Source: an uncultured Isoptericola sp. (lineage in GTDB: Bacteria; Actinomycetota; Actinomycetes; Actinomycetales; Cellulomonadaceae). Taken from it: 64,000 bases of DNA. The translations under genes were made by a program, and so were the position numbers. The notes below the pieces were generated by a model that saw nothing but the letters and a program-made list of their open reading frames with translations, was not told the DNA's origin and made no database searches. Location: contig CANMFP010000003.1 in the NCBI GenBank assembly GCA_947497265.1, positions 277,888-341,887 on the forward strand. Reading direction: 5' to 3'. Positions 51,811 through 60,304 of the stretch are shown piece by piece (the stretch's first letter is position 1; the number at the start of each line of letters is the position of its first letter).

Positions 51811-54800
51811 ATGGACGAGGCGCGCCGCGCAGCGGCACGGGCGCACAGGCAGTTCCTGGGGTGGTCCTGGGCTGCCGGCGGGACCGTGCTCGTGGTCGCC
51901 GTCGTGCTCGCGGGCCCGTTCGACCCGGCCGTGCGGGAGGTCGCGTCCCAGGCGGCGCTCGCCGCTGCCGCCGTGTTCGCCTGGGCCAGCTGCGGTCGGC
52001 GTGCCGTCCGCTCTGCCGGACGACGGCGGCGGGCGTGGGGCGCCCTGAGCCTCGGTGGGGCGGTCGGCCTCCTGGGCAACGTGTACGCCACCGTCGTGGA
52101 CGACCCGGCGACGGGCGACGTCGCCTACATCCTCGCCCTCACGCTCGGCGTCGTCGGACTCGCGTCGTTCCCCACCGTCCGCCGACGCGGCCTCGAGATC
52201 CCGCGGATGCTGCTCGACAGCATCGTCGTCGGCGGGTCCGTGCTGTACATCGCCGTCTTCGCCGTCGTCCTCAGCGGCCGCGACGTGACCGGCCAGCCCG
52301 CTGTGAGCGCCTACGTGCTGCCCGTCGCCGACGCGCTGCTCGCCACCCTGGCCGTTTTCGTGATGACCCGTTCGAGCGCCGCGGAGCGGGTACCGCTGGT
52401 GCTCGTCGGCAGCGGGTTCGTCCTCTACGCCGTCGCGGACGTCACGTTCGCGTTCTTCGCGGCCGAGAACGAGTTCACCTTCGGCAGCCCCGCCGACCTG
52501 GGCTGGATCGGGGGATACGCGGCCATCGCCGTCGCCGCGCGACACCCTGCGGCGTCCGGGAGCCCTGTCGACAGCCGGCGCCGCGACGGGTCGCCCGTGC
52601 TCGGCACGGTCGTGACGTTCGCCCTCTTCCTCGCTGCGGCCCTGGTCCGGGTGGTCGGGTCGGGCGAGGAGATCCCGTGGGTGGCGGACGCCCTCTGGAT
52701 CGTGGTGCTCGTGGCGGTGGTGGCCCGGCAGATCCTCGTGGTGGTCGACAACGAGTCGCTTCTCCACGGCCTGGAGCGACGGGTCGAGCAGCGGACGGCG
52801 CAGCTCCGCGCCCTGGCCGCCGAGCGCGAGCGCACGCTCGAGTCCGTCGCCGACGGCATCTACGGCGTCGATGCCGAGGGTCGCCTGACCTTCGTCAACG
52901 CGGCCGCGTGCCGGGCGCTCGGTGCGACACCGGACGATCTCGTGGGACGTGACGCGCACACCACGTTCCACGCCTCCAGGGAGGACGGCTCCCCGTTCCC
53001 GGTGGAGAGCTGCTACATCACCGAGGCGGTGCGCGACGGCGTCACCGCCACGGCGGAGCAGGACGTCTACCGCCGGCTCGACGGCAGGAACGTGCCGGTC
53101 GAGGTCACCGCGAGCCCGCTGCGCGACGACAGCAGGATCCGCGGGGCGGTCGTCGTCTTCCGCGACGTCACCGAGCGCCGCGAGATCGAGCGCCTGAAGG
53201 ACGAGTTCGTCTCGGTGGTCAGTCACGAGCTGCGCACGCCGCTCACGTCGATCCGTGGCGCGCTGGGCCTCCTCGACAGCGGCGTCCTGGGCGACGACCC
53301 CGCACGGGCGCGGCGCATGGTGCACATCGCGCTGACCAGCGGCGACCGGCTCGGGCGGCTCGTGGACGACATCCTCGACTTCGAGCGCATGGCGGCGGGC
53401 TCGACCTCCCTGGAGCTGGCGGAGCAGCCGGTCGACGCCCTCGTCGTGGCAGCGCAGGAGCAGGTCGCCGTCCTCGCGGACCTGGCAGGTGTCACCCTCG
53501 AGCACAGCCCGTCCCCGGAGGTCGTCCGGGCGGACGCCGATCGCATCGTGCAGACCCTCGTGAACGTGCTGTCGAACGCGGTGAGGTTCTCCGTGCGGGG
53601 CAGCACGGTGCGCACCAGCGCCCTGCCGGCCGGCGACATGGTCGAGCTGCGCGTCGACGACGACGGACGCGGGATCCCGCCCGCGAAGCTGGAGGCCGTC
53701 TTCCGCCGGTTCGAGCAGGTCGACGCCTCCGACGCCCGCGAGCGCGGCGGGACCGGTCTCGGGCTGCCGATCGCCCGCGGCATCGTCGAGGGCCACGGAG
53801 GCAAGATGTGGGCCGTCAGCGAGGGCGACGGCACGGGGACGAGCATCCGGTTCACCCTGCGGCGTGTCGACGCGCACCGCACGCCCACCGGCCCGTACGC
53901 CGCCGACGGCGAGCCTGCGGGCCTCACGCACGCTCCGCCGTCGGGCACGGACCCGCGCAGCACGGGCGACGACGACGACGCGGGCACGCCGCGCGTCGTC
54001 GTCGTGGACGACGACCCCTACGTGGTCGACGTGCTGAGCACCATCCTCGAGGAACGCGGGTTCGCGGTCATCGGCGTGACCGACGGAGAGGCCGCGCTCG
54101 ACCTCGTCGCCGCGGAGCACCCGGCGGCGATCGTGCTGGACCTGGCCATGCCCGGCACCGACGGCGCCGAGGTGCTGTCGCGGCTGCGCCACACCGCCGC
54201 GACGGCTCGGGTCCCGGTGGTGGTGGTCTCCGGGACCGAGCCGACCGAGGCCGGTGCGAGCGCGGACCTCGCCGACGGGTGGCTGGTCAAGCCGGTCGAC
54301 CCGGGGCGACTCGTCGCGACCGTGCGCGACGTCGTCCGCCGGCATCCACGCCACGAACGCGTCCTCGTCGTGGAGGACGACGACGAGCTGCGCGAGGTCG
54401 TGGCCGCCGTGCTCGAGCACGGCGGGCTCACCGTCACCCAGGCGCGCTCGGTCGGCGAGGCCCGGACCGCCCTCGCCACGGCCGAACCGGACCTGCTCGT
54501 GCTGGACCTCTCCTTGCCCGACGGCACCGGGCAGGCCCTCGTGGCCGACCTGCGCGAGGATGGACGGCTGGGGCAGGTGCCGCTCGTGGTCTACACGGGC
54601 AGCCCGGTGGCACTGCACGACCGTGCGGACCTGAGACTGGGCCGTACCGTCTTTCTCGCCAAGGAACGCACCGCACCCGACACCCTGCTGCGGCCGGTGC
54701 TGGACCTCCTTGACGCCGTCGCCGGCCGGACGACCGGCACGGACAACCCTCCACCCGACCTCCGAGGAACTGATGAGCGACAACCTGACGATCCGCATCA

Positions 54801-54873
54801 GCAAGGGCACCGGCACCGGACGGACGACCCTCGCGGCCTTCGACGCCGCCCTGGTCGCCGCCGGGGTCGGTGA
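51811..54873 (+). CDS. Hybrid sensor kinase: membrane sensor, PAS, HisKA, HATPase, two receivers
   Basis: A 1020-residue kinase. Residues 15-310 hold about eight hydrophobic helices without a large loop; PAS at about 345-455; HisKA with SHELRTPLTSIRG (His472); HATPase with NVLSNAVRFS, DDDGRGIPP and GGTGLGLPIARG; two receivers with phospho-acceptors Asp777 and Asp899. The second receiver's end runs into a tail that overlaps the decarboxylase gene by 101 bp. ATG 51811 follows the tandem repeat; an extension upstream would read through the receiver gene's other strand. Confidence 0.9.
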   Translation: MDEARRAAARAHRQFLGWSWAAGGTVLVVAVVLAGPFDPAVREVASQAALAAAAVFAWASCGRRAVRSAGRRRRAWGALSLGGAVGLLGNVYATVVDDPATGDVAYILALTLGVVGLASFPTVRRRGLEIPRMLLDSIVVGGSVLYIAVFAVVLSGRDVTGQPAVSAYVLPVADALLATLAVFVMTRSSAAERVPLVLVGSGFVLYAVADVTFAFFAAENEFTFGSPADLGWIGGYAAIAVAARHPAASGSPVDSRRRDGSPVLGTVVTFALFLAAALVRVVGSGEEIPWVADALWIVVLVAVVARQILVVVDNESLLHGLERRVEQRTAQLRALAAERERTLESVADGIYGVDAEGRLTFVNAAACRALGATPDDLVGRDAHTTFHASREDGSPFPVESCYITEAVRDGVTATAEQDVYRRLDGRNVPVEVTASPLRDDSRIRGAVVVFRDVTERREIERLKDEFVSVVSHELRTPLTSIRGALGLLDSGVLGDDPARARRMVHIALTSGDRLGRLVDDILDFERMAAGSTSLELAEQPVDALVVAAQEQVAVLADLAGVTLEHSPSPEVVRADADRIVQTLVNVLSNAVRFSVRGSTVRTSALPAGDMVELRVDDDGRGIPPAKLEAVFRRFEQVDASDARERGGTGLGLPIARGIVEGHGGKMWAVSEGDGTGTSIRFTLRRVDAHRTPTGPYAADGEPAGLTHAPPSGTDPRSTGDDDDAGTPRVVVVDDDPYVVDVLSTILEERGFAVIGVTDGEAALDLVAAEHPAAIVLDLAMPGTDGAEVLSRLRHTAATARVPVVVVSGTEPTEAGASADLADGWLVKPVDPGRLVATVRDVVRRHPRHERVLVVEDDDELREVVAAVLEHGGLTVTQARSVGEARTALATAEPDLLVLDLSLPDGTGQALVADLREDGRLGQVPLVVYTGSPVALHDRADLRLGRTVFLAKERTAPDTLLRPVLDLLDAVAGRTTGTDNPPPDLRGTDERQPDDPHQQGHRHRTDDPRGLRRRPGRRRGR

Positions 54874-55279
54874 CTTCAACCTGATCCGGCTGAGCTCCGT
54901 CGTCCCACCTGGCAGCACGATCCTCAAGGTGGAGCCGCAGGACGGCATCTCCGGGGACCACGGGGACGCCCTCTACTGCGTCTACGCCGAGGCGCACGCC
55001 TCGTTGCCGGGGCACGAGGCGTGGGCCGGGGTCGCCTGGTCGGTGCGCGACGACGGCAGCGGAGCCGGTCTGTTCGTCGAGCACGAGGGCCCTTCCTACG
55101 AGCAGGTCGCCACGGACCTCGGCCACAGCCTGGAGGACCTGTCCGCGTCGCGCGGCGGCGTCTACCACCCGCAGGGCCGCCGGATCACCGGCATCACGTG
55201 CGAGACGCTGCCCGTGTGCGCCGTCGTCGTGGCGACGTTCCGGCGGGCCGGCTGGGCGGAGGCCGCCGATGGCCACTGA
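54773..55279 (+). CDS. Pyruvoyl-dependent arginine decarboxylase
   Basis: A 168-residue proenzyme that would convert arginine to agmatine. Its cofactor is made by self-cleavage at LIRLSSVVPPGS, between Ser41 and Ser42. Length and the late ETLPVCAVVVATFRRA segment fit the family. GAGGAA sits before ATG 54773, which lies inside the hybrid-kinase tail. The overlap and order suggest coupling of signalling to polyamine production. Confidence 0.85.
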   Translation: MSDNLTIRISKGTGTGRTTLAAFDAALVAAGVGDFNLIRLSSVVPPGSTILKVEPQDGISGDHGDALYCVYAEAHASLPGHEAWAGVAWSVRDDGSGAGLFVEHEGPSYEQVATDLGHSLEDLSASRGGVYHPQGRRITGITCETLPVCAVVVATFRRAGWAEAADGH

Positions 55280-55811
55280 CGTCACGTTCGAACCGACGCT
55301 GAGCGGTCCGGTGGCCGAACGCTTCTGGCAGCTGTACCTGGAGGCCTTCGAGCCCCTGCGGACCCGGGCGGCAGCGCGGCACGTGCTGCACCGCGAGGAG
55401 TTCGACGAGGAGATGGCCGACCCCCGCGTCCTCAAGCTCCTGGCGCACGACGAGACCGGCGACGCGGTCGGGATGACCACCCTGGCGACCGACCTCGCTG
55501 CCGTGCCCTGGGTCAGCCCCGAGTACTTCGCCGCCCGGTACCCGGAGCACGCGGCGCGGGGGGCCGTCTGGTACATCGGCTACACGCTCGCGCACCCCGG
55601 CCGGCGGGCGACCCGCACCTTCATGGACATGATCGACGCGCTCGTCGCCCATCTCGCGGAGCACCGGGTGGTCTGCGCCTACGACGTCTCCCGCTTCAAC
55701 GACGACGGGCTGCGGTTCGCGGACAACCTGCGCCGCCACCTCGAGCGGACGCGCGACGTCACCGTCGAAGAGGTGGACCGGCAGACGTACTACGCGACGA
55801 CGTTCCACTGA
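55269..55811 (+). CDS. Unknown protein coupled to the decarboxylase (possible GNAT-like)
   Basis: A 180-residue soluble protein. It begins 11 bp before the decarboxylase stop, so it is translationally coupled. AVWYIGYTLAHPGRRATRTFMDMIDALVAHL resembles the acetyl-CoA-binding region of GNAT enzymes (Q/RxxGxG/A is degenerate here). An agmatine or arginine acyltransferase would fit the context but is inference. Confidence 0.6.
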   Translation: MATDVTFEPTLSGPVAERFWQLYLEAFEPLRTRAAARHVLHREEFDEEMADPRVLKLLAHDETGDAVGMTTLATDLAAVPWVSPEYFAARYPEHAARGAVWYIGYTLAHPGRRATRTFMDMIDALVAHLAEHRVVCAYDVSRFNDDGLRFADNLRRHLERTRDVTVEEVDRQTYYATTFH

Positions 55812-55859
55812 GGGTCCTCGCGGGCTCACGGCGCCCGGTGAGAGGCGTGCCGTCGTGGC

Positions 55860-56804
55860 TCATCGGCTGTCGACCCGCCCGATCGGGTCGGTGCTGCCAC
55901 TGAAGGCGGTTCGCGCGGCAGGCCAGCCGGCGTCGTCCACGTGGAGCGCGGTGCGCAGGTACGCCGTGCTCAGGCGCTGGACGACGGCGACCCGCTCCGG
56001 GTTCTCGTCGGTGGTCTCAGCCACCTCGTACCCGACGATCCCGCCGAGCGCGTGCTCCGCGCCGTAGAGCGTGAGGAGATCGGTGGCGCCAGGGCTGTGC
56101 CGGTAGGCGTCGGTGAACCAGTCGGGTCCACGGCTGGACATCGCCGACTGGTCACGGTCGCCGGCCACGACGAGCGTCGGGGTGGTCAGCTCCTCGAACG
56201 AGGGGCGCATGAACGGGAAGTTCGCCTGCGCGAAGGGGTGCAGGTCGTCGCCTCCGAGTCCGGTGGCGGCGAACAGGATGCCCGCGGTGATGCGGCTGTC
56301 GGTCATGTCCGCACCGACCTGGCCGGACTCGTCGAGGATCCGCGCACCGAGGAGCGACTGGACCGACTGCGCGCCCCAGGAGTGACCGGCAGCGGCGACG
56401 CGGCTCCGGTCGACCCGGCCGGCGAGGCCCGGCACGGCGGCCTCGACGGTGTCGAGCTGGTCGAGGATGCGCGTGAGGTCGGCGATCCGCTCGGTCCAGA
56501 TCGTCGGGAAGACGGGATGGTCGAACCCGTAGCCGTGGCGGCGCGAGTCCAGGTGCGTGGGCTGGACCACGACGAAGCCGCGGGAGGCCCAGAACGCCGT
56601 CACCGGCGCGTACCCGTCGAGGTTCCACCCGTTGCCGTGGGAGAACACCACGACGGGGAGGTCGGTGCCCGTCGCCGGGGCGGAGACGCGCACCTCCAGC
56701 GGCAGCGGTCGGCCCGGGGCCGACAGCTCGAGCGGAGCGACGGAGACGACCGGGGTGCCGGTGCCGACGATGCCGTCCAGTGAGTCGACGATCGATGTCG
56801 TCAT
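55860..56804 (-). CDS. Alpha/beta hydrolase, chlorophyllase/PET-hydrolase-like fold
   Basis: A 314-residue protein without signal peptide. The oxyanion motif is VVFSHGNGWN near residue 52, the nucleophile elbow is AGHSWGAQS near 130, then VVAGDRDQS for the acid and GAEHALGG for the His. AAGGAA precedes ATG 56804. It is divergent from a TetR gene with two operators between, so the TetR protein should repress it. Confidence 0.83.
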   Translation of the reverse strand: MTTSIVDSLDGIVGTGTPVVSVAPLELSAPGRPLPLEVRVSAPATGTDLPVVVFSHGNGWNLDGYAPVTAFWASRGFVVVQPTHLDSRRHGYGFDHPVFPTIWTERIADLTRILDQLDTVEAAVPGLAGRVDRSRVAAAGHSWGAQSVQSLLGARILDESGQVGADMTDSRITAGILFAATGLGGDDLHPFAQANFPFMRPSFEELTTPTLVVAGDRDQSAMSSRGPDWFTDAYRHSPGATDLLTLYGAEHALGGIVGYEVAETTDENPERVAVVQRLSTAYLRTALHVDDAGWPAARTAFSGSTDPIGRVDSR

Positions 56805-56846
56805 GACAGATTCCTTCCTGAGGGGTGCGCTCTGCGATACTGGTAT

Positions 56847-56861
56847 CGGAACGCTGTTCCG
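56847..56861. promoter_or_regulatory. TetR operator 1
   Basis: CGGAACGCTGTTCCG has 6-bp inverted arms around GCT. It lies in the divergent hydrolase/TetR promoter. Confidence 0.65.
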
Positions 56862-56869
56862 CCACAATA

Positions 56870-56884
56870 CGGAGCGCTGTTCCG
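56870..56884. promoter_or_regulatory. TetR operator 2
   Basis: CGGAGCGCTGTTCCG repeats operator 1 with one arm mismatch, 23 bp away centre to centre, two helical turns apart. Confidence 0.6.
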
Positions 56885-56921
56885 AAACGCAAGCCTGCGT
56901 CGTCGACCCCGAGGAGGACCC

Positions 56922-57536
56922 ATGGCTCGGAGCGGACCCGAGCAGCGGCCTGCCGCGCAGCCCAGGCCGGCGGGGCGCCCCCGCCGGAACCAGCAGGACC
57001 TCCTGCAGGCAGCAGCGGCGGTGTTCGTCACCTCCGGCGTGGACGCCCCGGTACGGGAGATCGCGGCGAAGGCCGGGGTCGGTGTCGGGACCATCTATCG
57101 ACACTTCCCGACCCGCGCGGAGCTCGTCGTGGCGGTGTACCGCCACCAGGTCGAGGCCTGCGCCGAGGCAGGGCCGCGGCTGTTCGCGGAGAGCCCGACA
57201 CCCGAGGCGGCGCTGCGCGCGTGGGTGGCGCTGTTCGTCGAGTTCCTGGTCACCAAGCACGGGCTCGCAGGCGCCCTGCACGGCCAGGACGCGGAACCGG
57301 ACGCGTTGCACCGGTACTTCATCGACCGGCTCGTGCCTGTCTGCGGCGCACTCCTGGACGCTGCCCGGGCGGCGTCCGGCCACGACGCCCTCCCGGTCGA
57401 CGCCTACACCGTGCTCAAGGGCATCGGCAACCTGTGCATCGGGGCAGCGGCCGACCAGCGGCACGATGCCGACATGCTCGTACAGATGCTGATCAGCGGA
57501 GCGCTCGCCCACGACGTCCCTGAGCCCACGAGCTGA
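56922..57536 (+). CDS. TetR family transcriptional regulator
   Basis: A 204-residue repressor. DNA-binding segment: LLQAAAAVFVTSGVDAPVREIAAKAGVGVGTIYRHFPTRAELV. The C-terminal domain resembles TetR_C proteins related to SbtR. Divergent from the alpha/beta hydrolase and with twin palindromes between them, it is probably the local repressor. The effector is unknown. Confidence 0.9.
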   Translation: MARSGPEQRPAAQPRPAGRPRRNQQDLLQAAAAVFVTSGVDAPVREIAAKAGVGVGTIYRHFPTRAELVVAVYRHQVEACAEAGPRLFAESPTPEAALRAWVALFVEFLVTKHGLAGALHGQDAEPDALHRYFIDRLVPVCGALLDAARAASGHDALPVDAYTVLKGIGNLCIGAAADQRHDADMLVQMLISGALAHDVPEPTS

Positions 57537-57699
57537 TCTCGGACGGCAGAACGTCGAACACGTCATCTCGGACCGTCCGGCTGCCCAGAGAGTCCAGCGG
57601 GGCGTGATCGTGGCCACGAGCGCGGCACCGATCTCCGGGAACGGCGAAACCGGCTCTTCGTCGATCCTGTGAAGAGCGGCGCTGCCCGTCACCCCGCCC

Positions 57700-57789
57700 C
57701 TATCCGTGCAGCAGACCCGAAGCCATCATCACCACTCAGGTCGCACTCGCCGCCTGAGAACCGCTGTCACCTATCTGTTCAGCAGACCC
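57700..57789 (+). mobile_element. IS3-family transposase tail and right inverted repeat (left copy)
   Basis: EAIITTQVALAA and a stop (57719-57757) are the C-terminus of an IS3-type OrfB, followed by a terminal inverted repeat ending CAGCAGACCC at 57789. A second copy of the same end (CTATCCGTGCAGCAGACCC) lies just before it at 57700-57718, so two IS ends are nested here. The rest of the element is missing. Confidence 0.7.
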
Positions 57790-57816
57790 TTGTGCTTCCT
57801 GACCGCGGTCGAGGCG

Positions 57817-59067
57817 TCAGGTCCAGAGTCGCTCGATCGGGAGCACATGGATCCGGTCTTCCACCTCGTAACCAGTCCCGCCCGTGTAGAGGGCGATCCC
57901 CGCTGCGAAGGACGATCCGAGACGATCGCGCAGGGCGACCAGCGGCGAGAGCTGTGTTCGCTTGACGTGGTCCCCTGCCTTGACCTCGATGGCGACGACC
58001 GCTCCGTCATGGCGTTCTAGAACCAGGTCGACCTCGACGTTGTCCCTGGTGCGCCAGTACCCGGCTGAGACGGGGACGTCCATCCAGGTCGTCTGCCGGA
58101 TTGCGTCCTGGACGACGAACGACTCGAGCAGGTGACCGAACTCGGTGAGCGAGGACGGGTCGAGTCGCTTCATCTTCGCGGCGCTGAGGCGCAGCAGATG
58201 GGCGCCGATTCCAGAGTCGACGACATGGATCTTGGGAGACTCGATGCTCCGGGGCAGGACTGTCATGCCCCAGGCAGGAAGCCGACGAACGAGGAACAAT
58301 GACTCGAGGAGTTCGATGTACGCGGAGGTCGTGTCCCACGACGGAACCACGTCGCTGGCGACCTTGGAGACGTTGAGGACGCTGGCTGTCTGCCCGGCGG
58401 TGCGCGTCAGCACGTCCCGGAGGTCGGACCTTCTGCCGATGCGTCGCAGCTCGCCGGCGTCTCGTTGGATCGACTGCCCCACGTGCGCCTCGAACCATCG
58501 AGACCGGTCAGCTTCGGTGGGTTGAGCGAGAGCAAGCGGCATCCCGCCACGCATCACTCGATCGACGTACTCGTCACGTGTCGCGGTGGCAGGCCGGACG
58601 TGGTGCTCAACGTCTCCTTCGAACGCACGCGCGATGAGATCGTTGCCGGTCGCGTCGAGCTCGGCCTGGGTCAGGGGCATGACCGGAAGCCGCTGGAGTC
58701 GGCCTGTCAGGGCCTGAGTGCCTTGCGGCAGGGAGTCGTAGCTGGCCGAGCCCGCGAGGACGAACATCCCGGGTCGTGTTTCGCGGTTCAGGCGAGCCTT
58801 GATCGCGTCCAGCAGGGACGGAGCCTTCTGGTACTCGTCGATAAGCACCGGAGTGTCCTCGCCGACGACAGCGGACGGGCTGTTCTGCGCGAGCTGAAGG
58901 TAGTCCTCCCGGTCCAGGTCGATGACGATGGCGTCCGACTCAGCCGCCAGTCCGTCCAGCAACGTGGACTTGCCCACGCCACGAGGCCCCTCCAGGAGAA
59001 GCACGGGGGTGGCCGACGAACGGTCGTGGACAACTTGGGTCAGACGTCGCGCGATCAGGCTTTTCAC
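57817..59067 (-). CDS. AAA ATPase with DUF4143 domain
   Basis: A 416-residue protein. N-terminal AAA_14 module: Walker A EGPRGVGKST, Walker B VLIDEYQK. C-terminal DUF4143 includes HLLRLSAAKMKRLD and a PD-(D/E)xK-like EVDLVLERHDGAVVAIEVK. Such proteins are common on mobile islands and their role is unresolved. GTG 59067 is used; the upstream frame runs through the repeats. A diverged C-terminal copy lies at 63175. Confidence 0.85.
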   Translation of the reverse strand: MKSLIARRLTQVVHDRSSATPVLLLEGPRGVGKSTLLDGLAAESDAIVIDLDREDYLQLAQNSPSAVVGEDTPVLIDEYQKAPSLLDAIKARLNRETRPGMFVLAGSASYDSLPQGTQALTGRLQRLPVMPLTQAELDATGNDLIARAFEGDVEHHVRPATATRDEYVDRVMRGGMPLALAQPTEADRSRWFEAHVGQSIQRDAGELRRIGRRSDLRDVLTRTAGQTASVLNVSKVASDVVPSWDTTSAYIELLESLFLVRRLPAWGMTVLPRSIESPKIHVVDSGIGAHLLRLSAAKMKRLDPSSLTEFGHLLESFVVQDAIRQTTWMDVPVSAGYWRTRDNVEVDLVLERHDGAVVAIEVKAGDHVKRTQLSPLVALRDRLGSSFAAGIALYTGGTGYEVEDRIHVLPIERLWT

Positions 59068-59086
59068 AACCCCAACGTAGCGGCAT

Positions 59087-59146
59087 GTCGGAATCTGCCG
59101 CCACCCCAAGTCGGAGTCTGCCGTCCTCAAAAGTCGGATCCTGCCG
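59087..59146. repeat. Three 14-bp iterons at exact 23-bp pitch before the ATPase
   Basis: GTCGGAATCTGCCG, GTCGGAGTCTGCCG and GTCGGATCCTGCCG start at 59087, 59110 and 59133. The spacers are unrelated. They end 20 bp before the ATPase start and are positioned like operator or transposase-binding arrays. Confidence 0.7.
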
Positions 59147-59221
59147 ACGGTAGACCTCGGATCAAGCCGCCGGCCTGGCAGCACCGATCAAGAGTCACCC
59201 GCCCGTGCTGCAGACCCGGAC

Positions 59222-59527
59222 GGCTCCGGGGACGTCAGCCAAAGCCGCGAAGTCTTCGACGCTCGCTCCTACGACCGCCGCACCCTCGTCGAGGGCCTCT
59301 TCGGCAACGTGCGCTACAACGCCAGCAACATCAACCGCGGCTACCTACGCGTCCGCGGCTTCTTCGGCACGGCCTTCCTCCTGGCCCTGGCGATGCTGGG
59401 CTACAACGCCAAGCGCCTCCACCAGTGGAACCTCGAGCGAGATCGACCCGACCCCTGGCAGATCGAGCTCGACGAAGAACCTGAGGCGATCACACCCGAT
59501 CCGATCTACCGCACCCGCGGACCCTGA
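59222..59527 (+). pseudogene. DDE-transposase C-terminal fragment
   Basis: SREVFDARSYDRRTLVEGLFGNV leads to NINRGYLRVRGFFGTAFLLALAMLGYNAKRLHQW and a stop. The EGLFGN and RG..R patterns resemble the end of IS4/IS1182-type transposases. The N-terminal catalytic part is missing. A relative (GALAAYNTRELHRWY) lies at 62615. It is followed by the first hairpin of the repeated arrangement. Confidence 0.6.
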
Positions 59528-59580
59528 CCGCACCGCGCACCACAGCCGGGCCGGTCACGAACCACCCAGAAACGACAAAC

Positions 59581-59608
59581 CTCCCGCCCGGATCACTCCG
59601 GGCGGGAG
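59581..59608. terminator. Hairpin 1 of the repeated island arrangement
   Basis: CTCCCGCCCGG and CCGGGCGGGAG pair over 11 bp around a 6-base loop, between the transposase fragment and the convergent gene ending at 59646. Confidence 0.75.
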
Positions 59609-59645
59609 ATTCGTTCATACCTGAGCCGTTCCAAGGAAACGACCC

Positions 59646-60077
59646 TCACGTGGGTGGTTCCCGAAAGTCCCTGACCAGCACGTCAACCACCAAGAACTGC
59701 ACGCCAGGCACACCTCCGGCATCGGCCATCTGACCCGTGGTAACGACGATCTGGACGCCGGCTGCGAACTCGGCCACATCGGCGAACACCGCCAGAAGCC
59801 TGTCACCATGCAACCAGCCGAGCCGACTGTCGAGCACACCCGCCGGATCCTCGATGTGCAGCGGCGCCTCGAAGACGAGGTGTGGCAGGACGAGACCCGG
59901 CAGCCCTTGCCAAACCTCGCATGTGACCGGCCCGCCGACACCGGGCCTCACGGCGAAGATCTTCGAGCCAGAATCGACGTTCCAGAGCCTCTCCTCTGGA
60001 GCCCAGTCAGAGACGTCGCCGTCGGGCTCCCGCAGGATGCTCAGCGATTTGACCTCCTCGTACGACGCGACGTCCAT
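59646..60077 (-). CDS. Unknown 143-residue protein, immunity-like
   Basis: A soluble acidic protein with no recognised family, beginning MDVASYEEVKSLSI and ending GVPGVQFLVVDVLVRDFREPPT. Its last ~20 residues are echoed by two truncated tails at 60895 and 63055, each behind a hairpin. That layout resembles spare immunity-gene ends in polymorphic-toxin loci, which is inference. It looks intact. Confidence 0.6.
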   Translation of the reverse strand: MDVASYEEVKSLSILREPDGDVSDWAPEERLWNVDSGSKIFAVRPGVGGPVTCEVWQGLPGLVLPHLVFEAPLHIEDPAGVLDSRLGWLHGDRLLAVFADVAEFAAGVQIVVTTGQMADAGGVPGVQFLVVDVLVRDFREPPT

Positions 60078-60127
60078 GCCAAGGAGATGTCGGGGTCAAA
60101 GGCACTGGGGTCGGCGCTATCCTGGAG

Positions 60128-60304
60128 ATGACCGTGATGGAGGTGGGCCAGGTGGCCAAGAAGATCAGTGCGAGCGGCGCCGCACAGGCAGCCGTCCGCT
60201 CGACGAGAGCGTCGGCGAAGCTCGAAGGTCGCGTCGTCAAGTCCACGCAACGCTCCGCGGTCACGGGCCGCTACGTCGCCGCGCGCCCCGCACGCACGAA
60301 GTGA
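60128..60304 (+). CDS. Putative Fic-associated small antitoxin
   Basis: A 58-residue basic protein (AQAAVRSTRASAKLEGRVVKSTQRSAVTGRYVAARPARTK) overlapping the Fic gene start by 4 bp (GTGA). Small proteins with a GRYVA-type C-terminus commonly precede Fic/Doc-type toxins. Its frame is intact although the toxin is not. Confidence 0.6.
   Translation: MTVMEVGQVAKKISASGAAQAAVRSTRASAKLEGRVVKSTQRSAVTGRYVAARPARTK

Noticed and set aside
51682..54948. A 1088-codon minus-strand open frame
   Set aside because: It mirrors the hybrid kinase on the other strand and is His/Arg/Gly/Asp low complexity, typical of a GC-driven shadow.
59087..59146. CRISPR array
   Set aside because: Repeats are 14 bp with 9-bp spacers and only three copies; no cas genes.
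59737..60300. Plus-strand frame leading into Fic as one protein
   Set aside because: It runs antisense through the 143-residue gene and across the antitoxin in another frame; GTG 60301 coupled to the antitoxin is better.
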